64,000 nt of DNA. It comes from Berberis thunbergii (lineage: Eukaryota > Streptophyta > Magnoliopsida > Ranunculales > Berberidaceae). The stretch spans positions 248,001 to 312,000 of the forward strand of contig QNQO01001171.1 in assembly GCA_003290165.1 (NCBI GenBank). Reading direction: 5' to 3'. Below are positions 1-9,755 of this stretch, piece after piece (the stretch's first letter is position 1; the number at the start of each line of letters is the position of its first letter). Under the pieces are notes generated by a model that worked only from the letters and a program-made list of their open reading frames with translations, had not been told where the DNA came from and searched no databases. The position numbers were made by a program, and so were the translations under genes.

Positions 1-430
1 CATCTGAAGAAAGATTCAAACAAATCCCGACCCAAACCCTGTCTTCACTAATTTCTGTAAGAGTTTCTAGGATATTTGTTATGAGTTTCTGTTCATTCAT
101 TCATTTTGAAATTTTATTCAATCTTCTAAATGGTTTGTTTAGAAGACTAAGAAGAGTAGATAATTGAAACCTGAGTGAACTTTGGGATGTGAATATGTGA
201 TGAACTCATGCTTTGATGACATTTTTCTGTGATGAACACATGCTTGATGACATTTTTCTATCTTTTTATCCAACTCTAATTGAGTAAAGTAATTGGTTAA
301 ATAGAAATTGTAAAATAAGTTGGATAAACTATCTCAAGGAAATTAAAAAAAGAAAGAAAGAGTGAGCTTGAGAGGTTAGAAGATCACTGCTATCAAGGTT
401 TAAGTAGGGTATAATATTATAAAATGGTCT

Positions 431-808
431 ACCAGTGGCTGGTACCAAATGGATTTCCTATTCAATTGGCAAATGGTTGACAAAAACAAAATTTCAGAGC
501 AAAGGGAAGCTCGGGGGGAAAGCCATTGAAAATTTGAATTTTGAAGTAGGAAGGGAGAAATGGTAGAAGAAGTAAAGGAAAGAAACGAAATGAGAAACCA
601 CAGAAAAACTAAAGAGAACAGTGTAAATGTCCATGACTCCAATACTCAAGTCCTATATCAGAGTTTAAAGGAGCAGCATATGCTAAGTAGAATTGTTGAT
701 CTAATGGTGTGGTTGAAGATCATTATGTCCAACTTGTTTGAATGTTGGAGTAAATAACTTTCATAGATCAACTGGAAATTCCTAGAGTTTCATTGGCAAG
801 CATGGTTT
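431..808 (+). repeat. direct repeat, copy 1 (longer)
   Basis: This segment begins ACCAGTGGCTGGTACC and recurs in the same orientation at 1345-1604. The copies differ by scattered substitutions, and this one has about 118 extra bases (roughly 558-676). No coding content or terminal structure was recognised; it looks like a local duplication inside intron DNA. Confidence 0.85.
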
Positions 809-1344
809 TAAAATAAAATGTTTTAAAACTACCACTTGATGTTTGCCTTAGTGGGAGACTTATGGTTAATGAACTGAGACGTACGCCTCATAGGTATTTC
901 AACAGTTGAGCAAAATAAAAAAATAAAAAATCAACCCCTGGTGTCAATTTGACATTTGTCTCCATTCTTCAAAGTTTCAAGTGTTCAACTAATTGGATAC
1001 CAAGCTGCTAGTTGATCCAAATCATTTCATTAAACCATACATTGACTGAGGCTTCAGGGAGGCTGTGCCTTACACCTCATGAACGGGTCATGTTTCTTAG
1101 TTAAGATTTTTTTGTACCTTGTTGGTAGGAAGGAGTATTAAGTGCATTTTCTTTTTGAATAAAAAGGGTCGGTTTCCTAATAATAAAAAAAAATGTTCTT
1201 TCTACTACACTCAAGTTAGTACTAAATAAAATAAAATAAAGCCTGAAGATCGATTATCTTATGATTATTCAACATGCTAGCTATGGTAAATAATCTGTAG
1301 TTTCATTCAGCAATATTTCGTTTTGTAGATGACAGATGGTAACT

Positions 1345-1604
1345 ACCAGTGGCTGGTACCAAATGGATTTCCTGTTCAATTGGCTAATGGTTGACAAAAA
1401 AAATTCAGAGCAAAGGGAAGCTCGGGGAGAAAGCCGTAGAAATTTTGAATTTTGAAGTAGGAAAGGAGATCATATGCTAGGTAGCATTGTTGGTCTAACG
1501 GTGTGGTTGAAGATCATTATTTCCAACTTGTTTGAAAGTTGGGCAGTATATCACTTTCATAGAGCAACTGGAATTCCTAGAGTTTCATTGGTAGGCATGG
1601 TTTC
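1345..1604 (+). repeat. direct repeat, copy 2 (shorter)
   Basis: Second copy of the 431-808 segment, about 0.9 kb downstream. It lacks the internal block of about 118 bp. Both copies end in the same GAGTTTCATTGG..GCATGGTTT context. Confidence 0.85.
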
Positions 1605-1841
1605 ATTGGTAGAAGAGTTTGACTTTTCTTGCTAAGGAATGCCAAGGGATGTTGTGGCAGTGTAATGCATTGAAAAGAGCCATGTCACTTGCATTTTATT
1701 TTCCTCTTGGAGTTTTTTTTTTTGAAAAGGTAATTCTTTAAAATTAAATATATCAAATTTCTTATTTTTTAAGAATTTTCCTTCAGTTTTCTTGAGGGAT
1801 GTGGTACTTTGTGATGCTAATGGATTTCTCTCTTTGTACAG

Positions 1842-4800
1842 CCTGTTGGTTTGGGAAAGATAGCAAAACTCATAAATCAAGGCAAGATTGATTCTTCAGA
1901 ATTGATCACAATGAAAACTTTGAAGGTAAGTAAATCTCTCTTCATTATATGAACTGATTTCTGCGCATTGTTTAAGATAAATTAGTCATGTGATTACTGA
2001 TTACAGGATACCGGGGCCATAGGAAAGCAAATAAAAGATGGGGTGAGATTGATGGGTCGCAGTGCTGAACAGATCAAATGGCCTATTCATCTCGAGGTGA
2101 TTCAACTGTTCTTTTTTCACACTTTTCGGTAGTTTTTAATAAGATTTTTGTTTACTGTTCAAGGGGACGTTACCTTGTTCAAAGCTTTTATTAAAGAGTA
2201 ATTCTACCTGTCGAGGAAATGGGCGAGGGAGGGTGGCGAGCACGTGCAGAGGTGACGTGGTAAAAAAAAAAAAAAACGAGGGAAATCGAAAATTTGGGGG
2301 AGGAGGGAATGGGGAGAACTCTCCCCATTTTCATTCTCAAGCTCAGACCTCCCTCTCCCTCTCCCCATTTTCCATCTCGACACCCTCTCCCCCAATGAAG
2401 CTCTCCCTCTCCCCATCATCGACTCAAACGAAGTTAGAGAAGAAGAAGGAGAAGAGAAGAGAAGAAACTCTCCCTCGTCCCCTCCCTCTCGCAAAAGCAA
2501 AGGTAAGTCTCCCCTTCATTTCTAAATCAAGGATTTCTCATTTTAGATCTAGGGTTTTGTATTGATCAAGATGAAGGTCTATTCTTGATTTACAAATATG
2601 TCTCTTGGCAATGAATTCCTATTTATGCCTTATCTGTTTTCCCTTTCCACGAGTTTCTCACTCATGGGAGGAGCATGTTTTTCAGTAAATTTATTGTGTA
2701 TATAAAACATTCATTTTGAATATTTTCAATTCAAGTGGGATATATTGCATCTGAAGTTACTGGAGCTAAGGTTGTGTTATTCTCTATATGAAAGGTGTGT
2801 GATATGCATTTTGTTGTTTTATGTGAACTGTAGGCATGGCTCCTACTTCATTTGTATTTGCTCTTTATTAATGAAGTTAGATTTCAGGTTCACCACTTTC
2901 ATCATGGCAAATAAGATTCTTGGTCACATCATTTGGGATATAGCTGTAGTTACAACATAGTTCTATTATGTTTTTATTTACAATTCTTGACTCTATTTGT
3001 ATTTTGTAACCGGGTGCAGAATTTGATACAGTTTTGGTATTAGTATTCCCTTCTCACTGTTGGTAATATTACAGGTTGGCCTCAATAACATAAAGGAGAC
3101 TGACTTTGTCAATGTCGCAATTCAATCTTTGATGCGTGTTACTCCTTTAAGGAACTTCTTCCACGTCCCCGAGAATTATGCGAACTGTAAGTCTACCCTT
3201 GTTCATCGATTTGGAGAACTCACTCGAAAGATTTGGCATGCAAGGAACTTTAAAGGGCAGGTTTGTATTTGCGATAAATTTTCGCTGTTTGCTGTTCTGA
3301 AGATTATATTGATCTCTGACGAACTGCATTTATCAACAGGTCAGCCCTCGTGAGTTTCTGCAGGCAGTTATGAAAGCTAGTAATAAAAAGTTCAGAATAG
3401 GTTCTCAGTCTGATCCAGTTGAATTCATGTCTTGGCTTCTGAACACATTTCATAAAGATCCAGTTAATAAATTTTCTTGGTTTGATTTATTTATTGATTC
3501 TCCATCTCAATTTGGTTTGTATACTTGTGCTCATAATCTAATGCAAATCTCTTATTGAACATATCAGATAACCCAGCTGATGAGCTTGTAGCCACGCTCA
3601 TCAGCAATCGAACTGCCCATAAATCATCTTCCCTCACGGACAATCCAGGTCTTGGCTGCATTGCTTTACAGTACATAAAAGCATACCAAGGGCAATGCGG
3701 TGATGTGGATGACAAGAAGCCTGCGGATGCTGACTTTGCTCAGACCTTTGCACCAAACTGTGGTGTCCAAGTTACAACGCTGGCCCCAATCACTGGCCGA
3801 CTACTTGGCTGCCAATCCAAATATGTCAGTGCTTCAGAAGCATTCTCTAGTTTTCTTATTCATGACCAGAAGAGCTTGGACATATTGTACAATAAGAACC
3901 ATACTGAAGTAGGAGCAGCTGTGAGTGGCAGTGACGGAGGCTCCCCATATTTCTGGTGCATTTTATTCAGCAGTGGCAAACCCAACAGTAGCTTTGTTTT
4001 AGATGGTGGTTTGGCCAAGGCACAAGGGCCTGGGTGTTACAGTGGAACTGATGATGACTGCAGTTCTGCTGATCGATCTCGAAGCAACCTATTGTTGTAC
4101 GCCATTGGGCTCTCTGTTGCAGTGGCTTATGCCTTTGGATTGTGATCATTTTGTGTCAGGAATTTGAGTTGCTTCGGCTTCTTGTTGTGCATCAAATTGG
4201 TTTCTGTATTCTTAAAGTAATTGAGAGTTTTCACGCGAACATTTTGATACTGTTAACGTTCAACATGAGTACAGCACCTCAACATAACTAAGTTCATCGT
4301 AGCATAAAGAGACCAGAATCCGATCGCTAGTCATGCTTCCAATTAAAATACTATCAAGTACTGGCATGTCCAGAAAATTTAACTGAGTTAATAGTGCTTT
4401 GTTACTTCATGTGATTGAACACAGGAACCTAACATGCTCACACATACATTATAATAACTTCAGAACCAAGGTTAAAGTTTATCGAGACATGCTCGGAAAA
4501 TTTTGAGACTTTTGGGCTTCTATTCTCTCATGTCTAGTGCCATGGCAGACTCTTGTTGCTGGACATTGAAGCATTCAACAGTCAAGGGCAGTTTGCATCA
4601 TACCTGTTTTCCTTGAACAAAAACTGCATGCCATACAATGTGCAAGTCGATCTCTGTGAAAATGTATTACATCATAAAAGTACTACTGCAACAAGTTTTC
4701 ATACATGCTAGACACCTGCAATGCCATATCTTAGAAAACTAAAACCCAGGTTAAAAGAAAGGCAACATTCAAGGATTCGTCTCAAACATGCAATACTGAA

Positions 4801-7649
4801 AGTCAATAACATATTTGATGGAAATACAGAAGGTCAATATATATTTGCAAGGTAAACAATTTCTATAATACTAGTAATAATGTTATACACCTTGTACAGT
4901 AAAATTTTAAAAGAAAATGTTCTATTGTCAAAAAACCCTCATAGCACAAGGCGAAACATGTTAGATATTATTGGAACAAAAACAGCACCCTATGGTTACA
5001 TCTTGATGCACTAACCTGAAGAAATTACTGATTTTCTTTGGATCGCCTGATTAGGAAAATCATGGGATATTCTGACGCCCGACACTAGTCTAATGTGATA
5101 CATCAAAAACAAATTCTTTATACATCCTTGGCACAAACACTAACAAAATGGCGTGTTTGTGTTTACGCAAGTGTGTTTTCTTCATGAATAGAAACTTCAA
5201 TTCTGCTGCTCATAAATCTGCATGTAAACCTCAGAAAGTGCAACCATTTGAGGAAGAGTTTCTGCAACGTGGAGGTCCTGCATCTCGTACCTACAAAAAT
5301 GAAAATAAATACAACTGTCAAGCGTGAATTTGGATTTATCGTAGTCTTCTAATCCATAAGCCAAGCAAAAAGTAAATCAATTTACCATAGTTCTTCAGAT
5401 TTTCGCTGTACAAACACTCTATAAACCCCTTCACCGGGCTTTCCATTGTGAACCATGTTGGCAATCAAGTCATACTTCGAACGCAAGTTCTTAATTATAG
5501 TCATTACCCCAGTGATTGGATTAGAAAACTGTGAGTAGATTTATAAGTAGCATCGTCTATATAGTCCGTAGAATATAATTTCTAAGCTATGTTGATTATA
5601 ATATTTTACACAGCAGCTGCAATTCTGGAAGCAAAAATAAATAAATAAATAGTTTATACCTGAGGTATTATATTTTTCTCCATCACATCTTTGAATAGTG
5701 GAGGTGGTGGCAAATCGAGCCCAAGCATCAAGAACTCCGTTTTAGAAGATTGCCAGACAATATCGCCCGCTTCCGTCTGATAATCCTCACTCTCATTGTC
5801 ACCATTTTCTTTCTTTTCAATGGAAGACCTGCGAGTCTCTTTCACAACCTCCAGCTCTCCCTGTAGGATAGCAGTTCAGCAAACAAAAACTTGAAGAAAT
5901 GGTAAAAAGAGAATTGAACATACAAAAACTAAGATAAATTTGAAAACCTACTACTTTTCTTTGAACTTCTAAGATCTTTATGCAGTGTGTTCAGAAGCCA
6001 AGACATGAATTCAACTGGATCAGACTGAGCACATATTCTGAACTTTTTATTACTAGCTTTCATAACTGCCTGCAGAAACTCATGAGGGCTGACCTGTTGA
6101 TAAATTCAGTTCGTCAGAGATCAATATAATCTTCAGAACAGCAAACAGCGAAAATTTATCGCAAATACAAACCTTCCCTTTAAAGTTCCTTGCATGTCAA
6201 ATCTTTCGAGTGAGTTCTCCAAATCGATGAACAAGGGTAGACTTACAGTTCGCATAATTCTCGGGGATAAGGAAAAAGTTCCTTAAAGGAGTAACACGCA
6301 TCAAAGATTGAATTGTGACATTGACAAAGTCAGTCTCCTTTTATGTTATTGAGGCCAACCTGTAATATTACCAACAGTGAGAAGGGAATACTAATACCAA
6401 AACTGTATCAAATTCTGCACCCGGTTACAAAATACAAATAGAGTCAAGAATTGTAAATAAAAACAGAATAGAACTATGTTGTAACTACAGCTATATCCCA
6501 AATGATGTGACCAAGAATATTATTTGCCATGATGAAAGTGGTGAACCTGAAATCTAACTTCATTAATAAAGAGCAAATACAAATGAAGTAGGAGCCATGC
6601 CTACAGTTCACATAAAACAACAAAATGCATATCACACACCTTTCATATAGAGAATAACACAACCTTAGCTCCAGTAACTTCAGATGCAATATATCCCACT
6701 TGAATTGAAAATATTCAAAATGAATGTTTTATATACACAATAAATTTACTGAAAAACATGCTCCTCCCATGAGTGAGAAACTCGTGGAAAGGGAAAACAG
6801 ATAAGACATAAATAGGAATTCATTGCCAAGAGACATATTTGTAAATCAAGAATAGACTTTCATATGGATCAATGCAAAACCCTAAATCTAAAAGGAGAAA
6901 CTCTAGATCTAAAATGAGAAACCCTAGATCTAAAAACCCTTGATCTAGAAATGAAGGAGGGACTTACCTTTGCTTTTGCGAGAGGGAGAGGACGAGGGAG
7001 AGCTCCTTCTCTTCTCCTTCTTCTTCTCTGGCTTCGTTTGAGTCGATGATGGGGAGAGGGTGGAGAGGGAGTGCTTCGTTGGGGGAGAGGGTGTCGAGAT
7101 GGAAATTGGGGATAGGGAGAGGGAGATGGAGGTCTGAGCTTGAGAATGAAAATGGGGAGAGCTCTCCCCATTCCCTCATTCTTCTCCCCCAAATTTTTGA
7201 TTTCCCCCGCTTTTTTTTTTTTTACCTCGTCACCTCTGCACGTGTTCGCCATCCTCCTTCGCCCATTTCCTCGACAAATAGAATTACTCTTTATTAAAAG
7301 AGAAAAGGGGGTCATGGTCCATCTCTTGCCAGGTGTGCGATCACTGTGATGTATACTGAACTAACATGTATTGTTGGTGATGCAGGTGTCAAGGGTGACG
7401 GTTAGAGCAAAGCAAACTGTTGAGGCTATGGGAGGAACTGTTAGGAGAGTATATAATAACAAGTGGGGATTCCGGGCATTGCTCAAACCTAAATGGTTTG
7501 AAAAGAAGGGACGTCTAATACCGAGAGCTGCCAGACCTCCCCCAAAGCAGAGGGATAAGGTTGATAGTATTGGGCGCTTGCCTGCCCCAACCAAGCCAAT
7601 TCTGTTTTCGCCTGAAGAGAAAGATTTTGGAACTGCAGCAACTGCATAA
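1842..7649 (+). CDS. RPL15 (mitochondrial): mitochondrial 50S ribosomal protein L15 (uL15m), 3' three exons
   Basis: C-terminal part of uL15m, a structural protein of the mitochondrial large ribosomal subunit. Exons are 1842-1925 (28 codons, opens PVGLGKIAKLI), 2007-2096 (30 codons) and 7386-7649 (87 codons plus TAA). All junctions are phase 0 with good GT-AG sites (..TTTGTACAG/CCT, AAG/GTAAGT, ATTACAG/GAT, GAG/GTGATT, GATGCAG/GTG). The last exon carries the plant-specific tail with ARPPPKQRDKVDSIGRLPAP. The N-terminal exon lies outside the window. The final intron is 5,289 bp, almost all of it one inserted element (2196-7289); without it and one target duplication it would be under 200 bp. 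The reading frame is intact, so the gene could work if the intron is still spliced. Family assignment is from motif recognition; the organelle is inferred from resemblance to the plant mitochondrial form. Confidence 0.88.
2196..3460 (+). repeat. left terminal inverted arm of the Pack-MULE
   Basis: Pairs with 5972-7289 in reverse orientation. The first about 310 bp are GC-rich and purine/pyrimidine-biased (CTCTCCC and GAGAAG runs) and end in AAAG/GTAAGT at 2502/2503, which reads like a transcribed 5' leader with a splice donor. An acceptor at 3073-3074 (TTACAG) precedes the first USP39-like exon. Homology to the other arm stops after CATAAAGATC at 3460. Confidence 0.85.
3075..3460 (+). pseudogene. 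USP39/SAD1-like ubiquitin-hydrolase fragment (left arm)
   Basis: Two exons of a plant USP39-type gene (U4/U6.U5 tri-snRNP-associated, ubiquitin-hydrolase fold). Exon 3075-3260 opens VGLNNIKETDFVNVAIQSL and ends HARNFKGQ; exon 3340-3460 contains QSDPVEFMSWLLNT. The intron between has GT-AG ends. These exons are open, unlike the mirrored copy, but the reading runs into unrelated sequence after HKD, and the zinc-finger N-terminus and catalytic-fold C-terminus are absent. It is a transduplicated fragment in the element arm. Whether it is transcribed cannot be seen. Confidence 0.82.
3568..4145 (+). pseudogene. captured last exon of a GPI-anchored-protein gene
   Basis: A 192-residue open exon following a 3' splice site (CATATCAG/AT at 3567/3568). 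It resembles plant GPI-anchored glycoproteins of the ADELV..NSNRTAHK..NPGLGCIALQYIKAYQG type, with conserved cysteines and NKNHTEVGAAVSGSDGG. It ends in a hydrophobic tail (LLLYAIGLSVAVAYAFGL) after a small-residue region, fitting a GPI-attachment signal. No exon with the N-terminal secretion signal is present, so alone it cannot give a secreted protein. It sits just inside the left arm of the element, where a spliced transcript from the arm could in principle join it. The frame is undamaged, suggesting recent capture or a little constraint. Confidence 0.75.
4146..5196. other. gene-free interior of the Pack-MULE
   Basis: About 1.05 kb between the stop of the GPI-type exon and the stop of the inverted USP39-like fragment. 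No coding sequence, TIR or repeat was recognised. The simplest reading is captured 3' flanking DNA of the two genes, meeting tail to tail. Confidence 0.5.
5197..6359 (-). pseudogene. USP39/SAD1-like fragment with native C-terminus (right arm), broken
   Basis: Reading on the minus strand, exons lie at 6359-6173, 6093-5948, 5860-5660, about 5500-5386 and 5290-5197. They cover VGLNNIK.., QSDPVEFMSWLLNTLHKDL, LMLGLDLPPPPLFKDVMEKN, LRSKYDLIAN..KPGEG and the true C-terminus ending YMQIYEQQN plus stop. Damage: one extra A in the first exon (AACATAAAAGGAG against AACATAAAGGAG in the left arm), a TGG-to-TGA stop before HARNFKG, and no sequence for the block that should lie between the 5660 exon and the about-5500 exon. 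The first two exons mirror the left arm; the rest are unique to this side, so this side better preserves the originally captured gene. Confidence 0.82.
5972..7289 (-). repeat. right terminal inverted arm of the Pack-MULE
   Basis: Inverted partner of 2196-3460, including the GC-rich leader (about 6960-7289) and the first two USP39-like exons. Within the leader this arm has small extra blocks, for example repeated short CTAGATCTAAAA units at 6880-6945 that occur once in the left arm. Confidence 0.82.
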
Positions 7650-8352
7650 TTTGAGTTATGATTGTCTTTGTTCTGGTTGCTCAATGTTTTCTTTGACTTT
7701 ACAGTAGAAGCTGATGACAATAATTTGATTGACTATTTATGCAATTTAACACAGAATCCTTCTAGATGTTACCTGTTTTGAAGCAGTATGTTCCTGTTAC
7801 CTTCAAGATAACCTTTCAATTGTGCAATTGTAGTGAAGGTTATCTTCCTTGTTCGCAGCAGCAAAGCAAGCACTTTCGTAATCTTGAATGGCGATCTCGT
7901 CGACCCAACAATCTCCATTCAAACACATCACCCTTTCTTCCTCCAAAACCCTCATTCGCCAAACTTGTAACCATCCTTCAATAATCACCTACTCCCGAGT
8001 CTCCATCAAACGCAATTTTTCAAAACCTCTAAAAGCTGAACCAGAGCCCCTCTTCACCTCTGTAACATCTTTTGGTCCAGCCACAGTAGCCAATCTTGGC
8101 CCAGGCTTCGACTTCCTCTGATGCGCTGTCGATGGGATCGGCGACCATGTCACCTTGCAAGTCGACACTGATGTGCAACCTGGAAATATCTCAATCTCCA
8201 CCATTCATGGTGTGGGAAGCAGTTCTAGCAAGCTTAACAAAAACCCATTATGTAATTGTGCTGGAATTGCCGCCATCTCTGTGATGAAGATGCTCGGAAT
8301 CCGCACAGTGGGTTTGTCTCTGTCGTTAGAGAAGGGGTTGCCATTGGGGAGT

Positions 8353-9294
8353 TGTGAGACCCTTGTGTGGGCGGACCTGAGGGTGAGGGTGAGGGTGAGG
8401 GTTGGAGCCCAATAGGCCCAACAGGCCCGTGGATCCCAAGAGGGGTTGGGCTAGCTACCAAGGGGGATCATAGTCCCACATCGCCTGGGTGCGGGATGGT
8501 TATGTGCTATATATGTGCGAGGTTGGATCCCCATAGTAAGAGGCCTGTGGAGCCCCAGTAGGTGGGTGGAAGCAACAAATCTTTGAGGTGAGGGAGGTGC
8601 GGAATGCTGCCCAATAGGCCAAAGAGGACAATATCTGGATGAGTAGGGCCAGAGAGGGGCCCAGTGTCCGCTGTGCATACTCTGAAAGAGGCATTTTAAA
8701 GCCGTGCGGGCCAGTTGGGCCCAAAGCGGACAATATCTTACTGTGCGGATCGGGTCGTTACAGAATGGTATCAGAGCCTGACCCAGCCGGAAGTGTGCCA
8801 CGTGGAGGTGGACCCTCGGGCAACGTGAACGTTGTGCCTGTGTGGCCAACGAGGACGTTGGGCCTTAAGGGGGTGGACTGTGAGACCCTTGTGTGGGCGG
8901 ATCTGAGGGGGAGGGTGAGGGTGAGGGTGAGGGTTGGAGCCCAATAGGCCCAACAGGCCCGTGGATCCCAAGAGGGGTTGGGCTAGCTACCAAGGGGGAT
9001 CATAGTCCCACATCGCCTGGGTGCGGGATGGTTATGTGCTATATATGTGCGAGGTTGGATCCCCATAGTAAGAGGCCTGTGGAGCCCCAGTAGGTGGGTG
9101 GAAGCAACAAATCCTTGAGGTGAGGGAGGTGCGGAATGCTGCCCAATAGGCCAAAGAGGACAATATCTGGATGAGTAGGGCCAGAGAGGGGCCCAGTGTC
9201 CGCTGTGCATACTCTGAAAGAGGCCTTTTAAAGCCGTGCGGGCCGGTTGGGCCCAAAGCGGACAATATCTTACTGTGCGGATCGGGTCGTTACA
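8353..9294. mobile_element. TRIM (terminal-repeat retrotransposon in miniature), complete
   Basis: A complete 942-bp non-coding LTR element. LTRs are 8353-8762 (410 bp) and 8879-9294 (416 bp); both begin TGTGAGACCC and end GGGTCGTTACA. The interior is only 116 bp: primer-binding site TGGTATCAGAGC (8766-8777, initiator-Met-tRNA type) and a purine-rich tract TTAAGGGGGTGGAC just before the 3' LTR. The target duplication is GGAGT (8348-8352 and 9295-9299). By eye the LTRs differ by about five substitutions and one 6-bp GAGGGT unit, so insertion was recent. Short reading frames across the LTRs are not genes. Confidence 0.96.
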
Positions 9295-9663
9295 GGAGTG
9301 ATCTTGGATCTAGTGTTGCAAGTGTCGCCGTGGCTGCTGTGGCTGTTAATGAACTCTTTGGTAAGAAGCTATCAATATCTGAACTTGTTATGGTCGGTCT
9401 TGAGTCGGAGGCTAAGGTTTCGGGTTATCATGCGGATAATATTGCACCGGCGATTATGGGAGGATTTGTTTTGGTTAGTAACATGGAACCTCTGGATTTG
9501 GTTCAACTCAGTTTTCCAATTGAAAAAATTTGTTTTTTGTAATTGTCGGAAGACATTGCCTTGCCTTGCCGAGCCCATTGATGTCCCCTTTCAAAATAGA
9601 TGCCATCAATACTCTGCTTGGCCACTGTCCCAATTGTGATCGATCATTCTGACCTCGGAGGGC

Positions 9664-9755
9664 AATACCTGCCTCATTTTCTTGGTTGGTGCTTCGAATT
9701 CGGGACTCGTGAATCCCTAATTCGAAGCACCAACCAAGAAAATGAGGCAGGTATT
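9664..9755. repeat. 42-bp-arm palindrome made from homoserine kinase sequence
   Basis: Arms 9664-9705 and 9714-9755 are complementary at 41 of 42 positions around an 8-base spacer (CTCGTGAA). Both arms encode the kinase segment EAPTKKMRQV, one on each strand, so the hairpin is the junction of an inverted partial duplication within the pseudogene, not a terminator or separate element. Confidence 0.93.

Larger units (their letters stand above)
1..1841. other. non-coding stretch upstream of visible L15 exons
   Basis: No exon could be supported here. The uL15m gene must have its start codon and N-terminal exon(s) left of the window, because the first visible exon (1842) opens with a 3' splice site in mid-protein and nothing here encodes the preceding glycine/arginine-rich part. 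The stretch is therefore probably intron. It contains the direct repeat listed separately (431-808 and 1345-1604) and A/T-rich filler. The short reading frames here have no recognisable content. Confidence 0.6.
2196..7289. mobile_element. Pack-MULE-type Mutator-like element carrying gene fragments, in L15 intron
   Basis: 5,094-bp insertion. The left end GAGTAATTCTACCTGTCGAGG matches the reverse complement of the right end, GAGTAATTCTATTTGTCGAGG. A perfect 9-bp target duplication TTTATTAAA lies at 2187-2195 and 7290-7298, a length typical of Mutator-like elements. The terminal inverted arms are about 1.3 kb (2196-3460 and about 5972-7289). They hold a GC-rich leader with a GTAAGT donor (2503), then USP39-like exons. 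Between the arms lie a GPI-anchored-protein exon (3568-4145, +) and the remaining C-terminal USP39-like exons (5197-5948, -). No transposase is visible, so it must depend on another element. Its ends resemble four short fold-back elements at 47076, 48793, 48992 and 60748. Confidence 0.85.

Noticed and set aside
2204..2565. Opposed ~100-codon frames over the GC-rich leader of the Pack-MULE arm (and equivalents at 6869-7349)
   Set aside because: Frames reflect CTCTCCC/GAGAAG composition, exist on both strands and match no family; splice signals suggest an untranslated leader.
8367..9265. Several 64-132-codon frames across the TRIM
   Set aside because: They repeat in both LTRs on both strands and have no family resemblance; the DNA is fully explained by LTR structure.
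8353..9294. Assignment of the TRIM to the 5S-rRNA-bearing Cassandra type
   Set aside because: No convincing 5S rRNA promoter boxes were seen in the LTR; left as an unnamed TRIM.
9664..9755. Terminator or microRNA precursor for the palindrome
   Set aside because: Both arms are homoserine kinase coding sequence, so an inverted partial duplication explains it better.
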